64,000 nucleotides of DNA, taken from Flammeovirga aprica JL-4 (GTDB lineage Bacteria > Bacteroidota > Bacteroidia > Cytophagales > Flammeovirgaceae). The stretch is taken from contig NZ_JABANE010000003.1 in assembly GCF_012844305.1 (NCBI RefSeq), positions 95,192 through 159,191 of the forward strand, read 5' to 3'. Below, piece by piece: positions 28,259 through 38,117 of the stretch. Below the pieces are notes generated by a model. That model ran no database searches. It was not told the origin of the DNA and worked only from the letters and a program-made list of their open reading frames with translations. Made by a program: the position numbers and the translations under genes. Each line of letters starts with the position of its first letter. Position 1 is the stretch's first letter.

Positions 28259-31200
28259 TTAGAAGTTAGCATTTAATTTAAATCCGAAAGTTCTTGGGAT
28301 TGTTAAGTTGGCAAATTCAATACCTTGACCATTTCCACTTGTAAATGAAGATTCAGGATCTATATTATCAGTGTTTCTCCATAAATAGAATAAGTTGAAT
28401 GCGTTGGCTGATAATGTAAGGTTACGTATTGGCGTTTTTCCAAGCAGTTCTTTTGAGAATCTATATGACAAAGTCACTTCTCTTAATTTCACAAAAGAGG
28501 CATCGTAAATAAAATGCTCTGAAATCCCTGCTACCGCTCCATAATATTGTTCTGGATCGATATTATCTGTAAATGGAGATCCATCTTCTCTTACCAATCC
28601 ACCTGGATTCCATGTTTGGTTAGGATCATAAAACTCATCTCTTCCTGTCAATGTTGATTCATGCTTTCCTAAGTTATAAAGGTTCGATTCGGTTGAAGAA
28701 TAAATCTCTCCACCCCATTTTGAATCAATCAAGAAGGAGAAGGATACATTTTTATATGTAAATGAATTTCTCAAACCGGCCATCCACGGTTGTACACCGT
28801 TACCAATAATATGAACACCATCATCAGCCACCGGTCTACCGCTGTCATCTACTATAATGCTATTGCTATCTGGGTGTCTTTTAAATTTCTTTCCGACAAT
28901 CACACCGTAAGCTTCACCAGGAATTGCTTGAACGGATACACTACCTAATGATAATAACTGGAATGAATTTACACCTTCTGTCAGAGAAACAACCTCATTA
29001 TCATTATAGGCCATATTTAATGTGATATCCCATGAGAAGTTATCATTCTGAATTGGCATATAATTCAACATCAATTCGATACCTGAATTATCAATCTGCC
29101 CTGCATTAATCAATGCTCTTTCAAATCCTGAGCCTTTAGAAATATCTACACCCAAAATCTGATTTACAGAAGATGATTTATACCATGCGAAATCCAATCC
29201 GAATCTATTTTCAAAGAATCGAAGGTCAATGCCCACCTCATAAGAAGTTTGAATTGCAGGTTTCAATGTACTATTCGGAATTTCTCCACCTTCTACATTA
29301 CCAATATTCACCCCATTATGATTCCATCCATCTAGTCCGTATCTCAAATTAAGTTTATAAGGGTCAGTATCAGAACCAACTTGTGCTACTGAAGCACGAA
29401 CTTTACCAAAGGAGAACCAATCCGGCATGGTCCAGTCCATATCTGAGAAGATCCATGACGCCGATAAAGACGGATAGAAGAATGAGTTATTATTCAATGG
29501 AAGTGTAGAAGACCAGTCATTTCTTGCAGAAACATCTAAAAATAGATAACCTTTATAACCTACCGAAGCTGTACCATAAACCGAAGCAATTGCTCTCTCA
29601 CTCTTTCTGAAATCTTGGAACCTTGAAGAACCTGCTAGAGGATTTTGGAAGTCAATGGCTGTAAAATTCTCTGAACCTGAATCAGTATAATCTACTTCTT
29701 TATGCATGTAAGCACCTCCAGCATTGGCTGTAATATCAAAATCTCCAAACTGTTTATGAAACATCAAAAGAAAATCAAAGTTGTTTTCTCGATCGAGATT
29801 GGTTCTTTCAAAAGCTCTACCTTGAGAGAACCTTGGAGTGAATAATGGTTGTAATACATTCTGACGGAAGGTACTGTAATCTGTACCTCCTCTACCCATC
29901 AATTTTAAGTAATCAGTAAACTCATACGTCAAGCTCACCATACCGATTATTCTATCAAGCTTATCTTCATTGACCACTTCATTTAAAGTCCAGTAAGGGT
30001 TTTCATCATCATTATTATAACCTATTGGTCTCCCTGTTGTTGGATCTTTATAGTTCTTTAGCCATTCCTCTTTAATTGTATTCGGAATTTGCACAAAATT
30101 GGCCATGTAGTTATTCACCGAATTACCCATTTCCAGCCTGTTATGAGCTTGCTGATTGACATATGTTACTCTTGCATCTAAAGAAAGTTTATCATTAATC
30201 ATCTTCGTTTTCCCTCTCAGGTTAAACGTATTCCTTTTATAAGTAGAATGATCCACTTGTCCTTTACTGTCCATGTTTCCGTAAGAAAAACGCACTGTAG
30301 ATTTGTCATTGCTTGAAGTTAATGCAACGTTCGTATTCCATGTACGTCCAGTGTTGAAGAAACTTCTATAATTATCATAAGCACCTACAGGTCTTGTTAC
30401 TCCATCAAAGAAACGCATTGACTGCCCGTTGATTTTCGGACCCCACATAGATGTTACAGATTTAGGATCTGAATCTGGAGGAAGCGTACCATTTGTACCT
30501 TGAGCGTATGTCTTTTGGTCTTTCGGCGTAATTCCCAAAGCATCAAATGTGACACCCACATTAAAATCAACTCCTAATGCTTTCCCTTTTGTCCCAGACT
30601 TCGTTGTAATCAAAACCACGCCATTAATTGCTCTAGAACCGTATAAAGCTGTTGCCGATCCACCTTTCAAAACTGACATTGATTCTATATCATCAGGGTT
30701 AATAGAAGATAAACCGTCACCAGTATTTACATCTCCTGAATCAGAACTATCACCTGCATCTTTCACTTGATTATTTGAAATTGGAACACCATCGACTACA
30801 TAAAGTGGTTGGTTATTACCGCTCAAAACGGCATTTCCTCTGATCACTACTCTTGAGGAAGAGCCTGCTCCACCAGAAACGGGAGCGACTTGCACCCCTG
30901 CCACTTTACCTGAAAGGGAGTTCATCACATTGGCAGAATTACCGGCAGAACCTAGTTCTTCAGAATCTACCTCAGACATGGCATACCCCAGCGAACGTTC
31001 AGAACGTTCAATACCCAAGGCAGTAACTACCACTTCTTCCAATTCCTCTGCATCCACTTCCAAATCAACTGTTATATCAGAAGCAGAAGAAACATCCACC
31101 TCTTTTGAAGTATATCCTATAAATGAGAAGACTAGTGTATTTTGATCGTCTGTTAAAGAGATGGAAAATTTACCATCTAAATCTGTTACTGTACCAGAAG

Positions 31201-31345
31201 CTGTTCCTTTCACCAAAACATTTACTCCTGGTAGAGCTGAGCCGTCCGTTATGTCTTTTACAGTACCTGTCACCACTTTTTCCTGTGCCAACAAATTACC
31301 TTGCATGACAAGGACGCTAAGTAGCATTAGTAAGTATTTTTTCAT
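28259..31345 (-). CDS. SusC/RagA-type TonB-dependent outer-membrane transporter
   Basis: 1028 residues. A signal peptide ending LLAQ is followed by a carboxypeptidase-regulatory-like domain (~23-105: VTGTVKDITDGSALPGVNVL), TonB box and plug (ELEEVVVTALG, then PLYVVDGVPIS, and LKGGSATALYGSRAINGV), and a large beta barrel ending in PRTFGFKLNANF with the terminal aromatic residue. No N-terminal STN domain, so no direct sigma/anti-sigma signalling. It imports glycans with TonB energy together with the SusD downstream. Confidence 0.95.
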   Translation of the reverse strand: MKKYLLMLLSVLVMQGNLLAQEKVVTGTVKDITDGSALPGVNVLVKGTASGTVTDLDGKFSISLTDDQNTLVFSFIGYTSKEVDVSSASDITVDLEVDAEELEEVVVTALGIERSERSLGYAMSEVDSEELGSAGNSANVMNSLSGKVAGVQVAPVSGGAGSSSRVVIRGNAVLSGNNQPLYVVDGVPISNNQVKDAGDSSDSGDVNTGDGLSSINPDDIESMSVLKGGSATALYGSRAINGVVLITTKSGTKGKALGVDFNVGVTFDALGITPKDQKTYAQGTNGTLPPDSDPKSVTSMWGPKINGQSMRFFDGVTRPVGAYDNYRSFFNTGRTWNTNVALTSSNDKSTVRFSYGNMDSKGQVDHSTYKRNTFNLRGKTKMINDKLSLDARVTYVNQQAHNRLEMGNSVNNYMANFVQIPNTIKEEWLKNYKDPTTGRPIGYNNDDENPYWTLNEVVNEDKLDRIIGMVSLTYEFTDYLKLMGRGGTDYSTFRQNVLQPLFTPRFSQGRAFERTNLDRENNFDFLLMFHKQFGDFDITANAGGAYMHKEVDYTDSGSENFTAIDFQNPLAGSSRFQDFRKSERAIASVYGTASVGYKGYLFLDVSARNDWSSTLPLNNNSFFYPSLSASWIFSDMDWTMPDWFSFGKVRASVAQVGSDTDPYKLNLRYGLDGWNHNGVNIGNVEGGEIPNSTLKPAIQTSYEVGIDLRFFENRFGLDFAWYKSSSVNQILGVDISKGSGFERALINAGQIDNSGIELMLNYMPIQNDNFSWDITLNMAYNDNEVVSLTEGVNSFQLLSLGSVSVQAIPGEAYGVIVGKKFKRHPDSNSIIVDDSGRPVADDGVHIIGNGVQPWMAGLRNSFTYKNVSFSFLIDSKWGGEIYSSTESNLYNLGKHESTLTGRDEFYDPNQTWNPGGLVREDGSPFTDNIDPEQYYGAVAGISEHFIYDASFVKLREVTLSYRFSKELLGKTPIRNLTLSANAFNLFYLWRNTDNIDPESSFTSGNGQGIEFANLTIPRTFGFKLNANF

Positions 31346-31726
31346 TGTAAATTGAATAAGAAATAATTAGTTATAAATAATGATTAGACCTTTGTTTTTT
31401 TATGGTTTTACTTTGAGTTCATTAATTAAAATAGACTTTATTTTTTAATTCTCTAAGCCATTCAACTATTTATCAAACTCTTAAATCACTATTCAAAGAT
31501 GAACTAGAACAATTCTAATCGCACCGAACTAAAAAGTTTAATTTAATGTTTCAGATGTGGTCAATATGAGATAATTCATTGTTATACGAATTGTTTTTAG
31601 CAAGACAATTATCTTAGAATAGTGATATTTTCTGTATACAAAAAAAGAGACCCGGCAAATTTTACCAGGTCTCATTAGTGTTCATCTATTAGTTTTAACC
31701 GTTTCCTGATTTCTCAGGCTCTCAGA
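31346..31726. other. Intergenic region between the two SusC/SusD pairs
   Basis: 381 bp. It holds the terminator of the upstream SusD gene (31640-31673) and should hold the promoter of the next SusC gene. No gene and no copy of the DeoR-type repeat is visible. Confidence 0.6.
31640..31673 (-). terminator. Terminator after the second SusC/SusD pair
   Basis: GAGACCTGG pairs with CCGGGTCTC (one G-T or mismatch inside) around an AT-rich loop, followed by TTTTTTT on the minus strand. Confidence 0.85.
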
Positions 31727-33592
31727 TTATTTTTTACTGTACCATTGTGGCACTGCGATGAAGTGAGTAGCTTCAGAAATTGAACCTCTCTGTCTTTGCA
31801 TCGCTTGACCAACATTATTACCATTGGCGTTCAACTCCTTATTAGGGTAAGGGAAACGTGATGGTCTAGTATAATCAGTCACACCACCTCTATGTAATAC
31901 TACTTCAAATGTTCCATCTACCGTTGCATCTGCATTTTCAACTGGATCTTTATCAAATGAAGGAAGATCATAATCTCTAGCTTCTGCAGGAACTACTTTA
32001 TTCAAGAATGAAGGACCACCCGTACGGTTCACTAAAGAGAATGAATTGTAACCGTTTCCAATTTGAGACAACCAGTGTTCTGTCACTACAATATCACGCT
32101 TATCTGCAGCCGCATTATATCTTGCTACTGCATCGTTTACATATTGTGTTTTGTTCTCATTATGGTTGTAGTTAGCATCCGTTTGCTCCTTGTAAAGATT
32201 AGAGAAAGTATTCTCATAGTCTCCACCACCAAAACCAAGTGCATCGTATTTAGAGATGGCTAATTCTACACCTCTTCTGAATGCTTCTGCATCATTCACG
32301 CCGTAAGCAGGAATTGTTGAGGCTTCAGCAATTAAGAAAGCTACCTCATCAGCACCTATTACAATTGAAGGCATTGTTCTGTTGAACGTTGCTGGGTTCA
32401 TACCTGCCAATGTAAGCAACTGACCTTGGTTTTCGAATGCATATGCTGCTCTTCCACCCGCGTTCTGATCTTTCCAGAAAGATGCCTGCTGTGTTCCGCC
32501 ATCATCTTTCTTGTGGAATAAACCTCTGTTACCATCACCGTTGTCACCAAAACGAACACCTCTGAAGTGTACTTTCTTGAATTCACCTTCAGCACCTGCC
32601 TGAGCAAATGGATCAAAGTCATGGTACAATGAAGGGTTAGTAACTGCCTTGCTCACACCGCCAGTGTAATCACAGTGCGCTACAATTCTGAAAATACGAG
32701 GGTCATGATTAGCTTGCATGTATTTCAATGCTACATCTGAAAGGTAAGCATAAGAGAAACCACCTACTTGACCTTCAACCGCAATACCAACACCATTTAC
32801 GTGCTGTCCCCAAGGACCACCTGCCTCAACGTGTCTTACGAAAGAAGCATCAGCCCATGATGTAATATAACCACCTTCATGCGTATAACCCATTTTGAAG
32901 ATCTCAGCACCTCTTGAAGGTTTCGCTTCTGACATCAACATACCGATTTTGATCAGTAATGAGTTGGCTAATCTAGTGTATTGATCTTTTTTACCTGTAG
33001 AAGCATCATACGCATCATGTGAAGTGAATTTCTCATCAGAAGAAGCCATGATTGCCGTTCTTGCATTTACAAGGTCCGTTACCATCATTTCTAATACTTC
33101 CTCTTGAGATTCATATACAGGGTAGTAAATCCCTTCAGTGAAACCTTTACCGGCAGTAGAGTAAGGAATATCACCGTACAACTCTGTTGCGCGAAGCATA
33201 TTCACTACTTTAATAATATCAAACTGAGCAATGTAGTGCTCGTTTCCTTCTGTTTGAGCAAGTCTCACCTTTGAATCCTCAATGTTCTTGATAATATCTT
33301 TGAACAATAATGAGAAGGTAGGTTCAGTATAACCATCATTGGTAGTGAATCCCATACCCGTTGAGTAAAGACAAGCTGTATTTTGAGCATAAGCTCCACC
33401 CATAATGATAGATGATCTCCAAGCCTCATGACCTGAAGCATACATTTTTGCTTGAGAAAAGGCCATGACGTGTTTTACATCGATGTCGTTTGATGTCCAA
33501 GGGTTGTCATTTATCTCTTCGAATCTGTGAGTACAACCCATTAGTGATGATGCAGCAACAGTAGCCGCTAATAATATATTTCTTAATTTCAT
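31727..33592 (-). CDS. SusD/RagB-like glycan-binding lipoprotein (second pair)
   Basis: 621 residues with lipobox MGC (Cys20). It has the same layout as the SusD at 26377 (FEEINDNPWTSNDIDVKH at the start, ATELYGDIPYSTAGKGF in the core, YTRPSRFPYPNKELN at the end) and is clearly paralogous. It starts 11 bp after its SusC partner. Surface-exposed glycan capture is expected; the two pairs probably differ in ligand or size preference. Confidence 0.92.
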   Translation of the reverse strand: MKLRNILLAATVAASSLMGCTHRFEEINDNPWTSNDIDVKHVMAFSQAKMYASGHEAWRSSIIMGGAYAQNTACLYSTGMGFTTNDGYTEPTFSLLFKDIIKNIEDSKVRLAQTEGNEHYIAQFDIIKVVNMLRATELYGDIPYSTAGKGFTEGIYYPVYESQEEVLEMMVTDLVNARTAIMASSDEKFTSHDAYDASTGKKDQYTRLANSLLIKIGMLMSEAKPSRGAEIFKMGYTHEGGYITSWADASFVRHVEAGGPWGQHVNGVGIAVEGQVGGFSYAYLSDVALKYMQANHDPRIFRIVAHCDYTGGVSKAVTNPSLYHDFDPFAQAGAEGEFKKVHFRGVRFGDNGDGNRGLFHKKDDGGTQQASFWKDQNAGGRAAYAFENQGQLLTLAGMNPATFNRTMPSIVIGADEVAFLIAEASTIPAYGVNDAEAFRRGVELAISKYDALGFGGGDYENTFSNLYKEQTDANYNHNENKTQYVNDAVARYNAAADKRDIVVTEHWLSQIGNGYNSFSLVNRTGGPSFLNKVVPAEARDYDLPSFDKDPVENADATVDGTFEVVLHRGGVTDYTRPSRFPYPNKELNANGNNVGQAMQRQRGSISEATHFIAVPQWYSKK

Positions 33593-33603
33593 TATTTCAA
33601 CTT

Positions 33604-36600
33604 TTAGAAGTTAGCATTTAACTTGAAGTTCAATGTTCTTGGCAGTGCTAAAGTCGCTGACTCTACACCCGATACATTTCTTGAACTGAAACTTGCTTCA
33701 GGGTCAACATTTGGAGTGCTTTTCCATAAGTAACCTACGTTAAATGCTGAAGCAGTTAGGCTTAAGTTTTTGATTGGAGTCTTTTGAATCCATTGCTTAG
33801 GTAACATGTATGAAACTGAAACCTCTCTAAGCTTGATGAAAGATGCATCGTATAAGTTAAACTCTGCAATTCCTCCATAACGACCCCAGTACTGTTGTGG
33901 ATCTACGTTACCTTCAAATTTCTCATAAGTAACATCTCCATTGTCTCCTTCCACTGCTGTGTAAAGATTACCAGGGTTCCAAGTACCTCCGCTGTAGAAT
34001 TCTTCTCTTCCTGCTACAGTGTTTTCATGCTTACCAGAAGCATACATTGAAGCATTTGTTGAAGAGTAGATATCGCCACCAAACTTACCGTCAATAAGGA
34101 TTGAAACGCTTAAGTTTTTATAGTTGAATGTGTTTCTCCAACCTGCCATCCAAGGCTGTACACCGTTACCGATGATTGAAGGCTCATCTTCTTGCATAAT
34201 ACGACCTTCGCCGTCTACTACAAACCCTCCTTCAGGTGTTCTTAATGCTTTCTTCGCTACTAATGCTCCGTAAGCTTGACCTGGGTTAGCTTGGATAGAA
34301 ATTCCACCTGCTGAAGCGATTTCATAGAAATCTACGCCTTCTGTTAATGAAACTACTTCGTTGTAGTTATATGCTGCATTTACAGCTGTAGTCCATTTGA
34401 AGTTTCCTTTTTCAATTGCTTTGAAATCCATTGCAAATTCCCAACCTTTGTTCACAATCTCACCTGCGTTGATGATTGCTCTATCATATCCTGATACATC
34501 TGAAATAGATACTGGGATAATTTGATTTACTGAAGATGATGAGTAACGTGCAACATCAATTCCTAACTTATCATTGAATAATCTTAAGTCGATACCAAAT
34601 TCATAAGAAGTTTGGATTGCTGGTTTCAAGTTGGCATTTGGAATATCATTACCTTTGATGTTACCGAAGTTTAAGCCGTTGTGATCCCAGTTATCAATGT
34701 CATATTGCAAGTACAAGCTATAAGGATCTGTTGCTGAACCAACTTGTGCCCATGAAGCTCTCAACTTACCAAATGATAACCATTCAGGAACACTCCAATC
34801 CATGTCTGAGAATACCCAAGTACCTGATAATGAAGGATACAAGAATGAGTTATTGTGCATTGGTAAAGTTGATGACCAGTCATTACGAACAGATGCGTCT
34901 AAGTATAAATAACCATTGTAACCTACTGAAGCTGTTGCATATAATGAAGTCATCATCATTTCATAAGTAGAGTACGCTTGGAATACATCACTACCTGCTC
35001 CAGGGTTTTGGAAATCAGATGATGAGAATTTTGATGATCCTACATCTGTGAAGTTTCTGATTTGATGTAAGTAAGCACCACCTGCGTTTACATTGATATC
35101 AAATTTACCTACTTTCTTATTGTATGAAACTAAGAAGTCTGAGTTCGATTCCATTTCAAGGCTTGTTCTTTCAAACGCTCTACCTTGTGGCTGCCATGGA
35201 GAATATAATGGATCTAAAACATTCAATCTCATAGCACTGTAATCAACACCTGTACGGCCTAAGATTTTTAAGTCTTCTGTGATATTATAAGTTACTGAAG
35301 CCATACCAACTACACGATTCAACTCATCCTCGTTTTTACGCTCGTGAATGTACCAGTAAGGGTTTTGCTCGTTATTTGTGTAACCAATTGGTCTTCCTAA
35401 CTCATCTTTGTAATCTTTCAACCAGTGGTGTGAAATTGTAGAAGGCATACCGATCAACATTGACATGTATGAGTTTACTGAACTACCCATAACCAATCTA
35501 TTATTCGCTTTTTGGTTTGTGTAGTTAAGACGAGCATCAACTTTAATTTTCTCACTCAATTTCACATCACCTTTAATTGAGAATGTGTTTCTCTTGTAAG
35601 TAGAGTTTTGAACCATACCTTTGTTATCCATATTTGAATAAGAGAAACGGATAGATCCTTTTTCTGTTGATCCATAAGCACTTACCGAAGTATTGCTCGT
35701 TAAACCTGTACGGAAGAAATCGTCATAGTTGTTGTAATACGTAAGTGCTCTTTCCTTACCGTCATAATAAGCTGTGTTTAATTGTCCTTCAATTTTAGGA
35801 CCCCACATGCCTAATTGATCTCTATCTGATGCTAAACGGCCATCTGAACCGTTACCGTATACGCTTTGCTCATTTGGAGTGATACCCACAAAGTCTAAAG
35901 AGAATCCTTGTGAGAAATCAACACCTGATGATCCTTTTTTACCTGATTTTGTAGTAATTAAGATTACACCGTTGATCGCTCTTGAACCGTAAAGTGCTGT
36001 TGCTGAACCACCTTTCAATACTGACATTTCAGCAATATCATCTGGGTTTAAAGATGAAAGACCGTCACCTGTAGAGATATCTGACTCATCTCCATCACTA
36101 CCATCTGCTAAGATATTATTTGAAATCGGAACTCCGTCAATTACATATAACGGTTGGTTATTACCACCTAACATAGCATTACCACGGATAATCACTTTTG
36201 AAGCAGAACCTGCACCATTTGAAGGAGTGATTTGTACACCTGCCACTTTACCAGATAATGAGTTCATCATGTTACCGGTAGCGGCACCGTTACCCATATC
36301 TTCCGCTTTTACACCTTGAACTGCATAACCAAGAGATCTCTCCTCTCTTTCGATACCTAAGGCTGTTACTACAACCTCATCAAGTTCCTCAGCATCAATC
36401 TCTAAACTTACATTTACGTTAGATGAAGAAGCAACATTTACTTCCTGTGATTGATAACCTATAAATGAAAATACTAATGTGTTTTGATCTTCTTTTAATA
36501 AAATCGTGAATTTACCATCAAGATCTGTCACAGAACCTAATGATGTACCTTTTACTAAGACGTTCACGCCTGGAAGTGGCGATTTATCAGCAGCGTCTTG

Positions 36601-36687
36601 AACTATACCAGTTACTGCTCGATCTTGAGCATAGGTGTTACCCAACATCCAAAGGATGCCCAATAACGTTAGTAGACATTTTCTCAT
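33604..36687 (-). CDS. SusC/RagA-type TonB-dependent outer-membrane transporter (second pair)
   Basis: About 1027 residues from the ATG at 36687; a TTG nine bases upstream is a weaker start. A signal peptide ending TYAQ, a carboxypeptidase-like domain (VTGIVQDAADKSPLPGVNVL), TonB box and plug (ELDEVVVTALG, LYVIDGVPISN) and a barrel ending LPRTLNFKLNANF are visible. It is paralogous along its whole length to the transporter at 28259. This pair is closest to the regulator gene and probably forms its own transcription unit with SusD, ending at the terminator at 31640. Confidence 0.95.
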   Translation of the reverse strand: MRKCLLTLLGILWMLGNTYAQDRAVTGIVQDAADKSPLPGVNVLVKGTSLGSVTDLDGKFTILLKEDQNTLVFSFIGYQSQEVNVASSSNVNVSLEIDAEELDEVVVTALGIEREERSLGYAVQGVKAEDMGNGAATGNMMNSLSGKVAGVQITPSNGAGSASKVIIRGNAMLGGNNQPLYVIDGVPISNNILADGSDGDESDISTGDGLSSLNPDDIAEMSVLKGGSATALYGSRAINGVILITTKSGKKGSSGVDFSQGFSLDFVGITPNEQSVYGNGSDGRLASDRDQLGMWGPKIEGQLNTAYYDGKERALTYYNNYDDFFRTGLTSNTSVSAYGSTEKGSIRFSYSNMDNKGMVQNSTYKRNTFSIKGDVKLSEKIKVDARLNYTNQKANNRLVMGSSVNSYMSMLIGMPSTISHHWLKDYKDELGRPIGYTNNEQNPYWYIHERKNEDELNRVVGMASVTYNITEDLKILGRTGVDYSAMRLNVLDPLYSPWQPQGRAFERTSLEMESNSDFLVSYNKKVGKFDINVNAGGAYLHQIRNFTDVGSSKFSSSDFQNPGAGSDVFQAYSTYEMMMTSLYATASVGYNGYLYLDASVRNDWSSTLPMHNNSFLYPSLSGTWVFSDMDWSVPEWLSFGKLRASWAQVGSATDPYSLYLQYDIDNWDHNGLNFGNIKGNDIPNANLKPAIQTSYEFGIDLRLFNDKLGIDVARYSSSSVNQIIPVSISDVSGYDRAIINAGEIVNKGWEFAMDFKAIEKGNFKWTTAVNAAYNYNEVVSLTEGVDFYEIASAGGISIQANPGQAYGALVAKKALRTPEGGFVVDGEGRIMQEDEPSIIGNGVQPWMAGWRNTFNYKNLSVSILIDGKFGGDIYSSTNASMYASGKHENTVAGREEFYSGGTWNPGNLYTAVEGDNGDVTYEKFEGNVDPQQYWGRYGGIAEFNLYDASFIKLREVSVSYMLPKQWIQKTPIKNLSLTASAFNVGYLWKSTPNVDPEASFSSRNVSGVESATLALPRTLNFKLNANF

Positions 36688-37006
36688 GTTTGTCAAATGA
36701 ATAGATTAGATACGAAAATAAAGTTCGATACATTAGGCATAGAGCGTCCCCTCTACCTGTCGTAGCTTAAGTTTTTTATAAAAATTTAAATTCAGAAAGA
36801 TGAATTTCTGTGTTGTCAGAAGATTGATCTAAATATATAACATTGCTACTCTTCCGTTACATTTCAAAGAAAATACTCCTTGAAATTTGAAAAATAGAGT
36901 GACTATTCCGCCTTTTTTAAAAGCGGATCCAATAAATAAACAGAAGGTAGTTTTTGATTATATAATAGGTTCTTTTAATTCATTTCATTTCATAATTTGA
37001 CAGCTC
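36688..37006. other. Intergenic region between the regulator and the SusC gene
   Basis: About 319 bp without a gene. A short imperfect hairpin (TCCGC / GCGGA, 36908-36928) has no T run after it. The DeoR-type repeats are not present here, so this SusC/SusD unit may be controlled differently. Confidence 0.5.
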
Positions 37007-37789
37007 TTAAATCACCTCAACTCCCTCATTTACAAACGGTCTCAGCAACTCGGAGGTAGGATTTAATTCTGTAATTATTGTATTTACATGCTTTAGCTTC
37101 ACACCCAAGAAAGGTTGTGCCGTCATCAGTTTGTCTGAAGCCGCCACTGAAATCACTTTTCTTGAAGCATTTGCCATAGCTCCTTTCACTTCTACTTCTT
37201 CTCTATCAATATCAGTAATACCACGGTTGACGTCAATACTTCTTGTTCCCATAAAGCATAAATCTGCTTTGATGTCTGAAAGCTCATTGATCACTGAATA
37301 ACCTACAGTAACCAAAGCGTTTGGAAGCAATTTACCTCCCAAGAAATAAACATCAAGAAAACGATAAGGTGCCAGACTTGTAGCAATAGGCAAACAGTTT
37401 GTGATAATGGTCGCTTTCAAGTCTTTTGGCAACTTTTTCGTAATCTCCAAATTGGTGGTACCACCGTCAATCAAAATCACTAAATCATCTTTGATCAAAG
37501 AAATTGCCTTGTCAGCAATCACCTCTTTCTTTGCTTTGGAGTACACCTCTCTATCCTCATAACTAAATGGGATATAAGTGGATACATCAGCATGGTTTTC
37601 AGTGTTGTCTGCATTTTTCACAGCTCCACCGTGCACCCTTCTGATTTTTCCAGAGTCAGACAACTCTCTCAGATCTCTTCTAATTGTATCTTCCGATACA
37701 TTTAAGGAGATACTTAACTCAGATGACAAAACTTTGTTGTTTTTTCTGATCTCATCCAAGATAAATTGTTGTCTTTCTTCTTTTAGCAT
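37007..37789 (-). CDS. DeoR/GlpR-family transcriptional regulator
   Basis: 260 residues. An N-terminal winged helix-turn-helix (about 5-60; recognition part SEDTIRRDLREL, then KIRRVHGGAV) is followed by a DeoR C-terminal sensor domain with LIDGGTTNLEI near 105 and FMGTRSIDVNRGITD near 180. Family members are usually repressors released by a phosphorylated sugar. Position at the head of the mannan/N-glycan locus suggests it senses a mannose or N-acetylhexosamine phosphate made from the imported glycan. Its promoter contains phased repeats that point to autoregulation. Confidence 0.92.
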   Translation of the reverse strand: MLKEERQQFILDEIRKNNKVLSSELSISLNVSEDTIRRDLRELSDSGKIRRVHGGAVKNADNTENHADVSTYIPFSYEDREVYSKAKKEVIADKAISLIKDDLVILIDGGTTNLEITKKLPKDLKATIITNCLPIATSLAPYRFLDVYFLGGKLLPNALVTVGYSVINELSDIKADLCFMGTRSIDVNRGITDIDREEVEVKGAMANASRKVISVAASDKLMTAQPFLGVKLKHVNTIITELNPTSELLRPFVNEGVEVI

Positions 37790-37821
37790 TTTTTATTAGA
37801 TAAAGTGTTTTGATTACACCA

Positions 37822-37853
37822 CAAACATAACAAAACACGCATAAACACGCAAA
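37822..37853 (-). promoter_or_regulatory. Promoter of the DeoR-family gene with embedded operator repeats
   Basis: On the minus strand, TTTG (37850-37853), a 20-bp spacer and TATGTTTG (37822-37829) match the Bacteroidota primary sigma promoter TTTG-N19/21-TAnnTTTG. The spacer is almost wholly two copies of TGCGTGTTT (plus-strand AAACACGCA at 37833-37841 and 37843-37851, 10 bp apart). A protein bound there would block the promoter. The expected transcript starts about 25 bp before the ATG. Confidence 0.7.
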
Positions 37854-37925
37854 CACTAACGCGATTATCTTCATTAATAAATGTAAATAATTACAACTTT
37901 TTATTATTCTAACTTACAAATAATA

Positions 37926-38060
37926 GAAACACGCATGTTTATTTAAGAAATCACGTATGCTATGTTAAATATACTTTAGATAATAAATAACTAATAATCA
38001 ATTATTTACACAAATAATCAACAAAAACGCAACTCGTCATTAACAAGCATAAACGTGCAG
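37926..38060. promoter_or_regulatory. Further operator-like words upstream of the DeoR-family gene
   Basis: AAACACGCA at 37926-37934 is joined to TGTTT, making a near-palindrome. Looser copies are AAAAACGCA (38023-38031) and AAACGTGCA (38051-38059). Confidence 0.45.
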
Positions 38061-38063
38061 ATA

Positions 38064-38093
38064 TAAAAAAAGGAAAGCATTTCGGCTCTCCTT
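38064..38093 (-). terminator. Terminator of ispH
   Basis: AAGGAGAGC pairs with GCTTTCCTT (one G-T pair) around CGAAAT, followed by TTTTTT on the minus strand, 25 bp after the ispH stop. Confidence 0.82.
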
Positions 38094-38117
38094 CTTAATA
38101 TATTTTAACAAAATAAA

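Noticed and set aside
37790..38060. CRISPR-like array because of repeated short words
   Set aside because: Repeats are only ~9 bp, spacing is 1 bp or irregular, and no cas genes are near.
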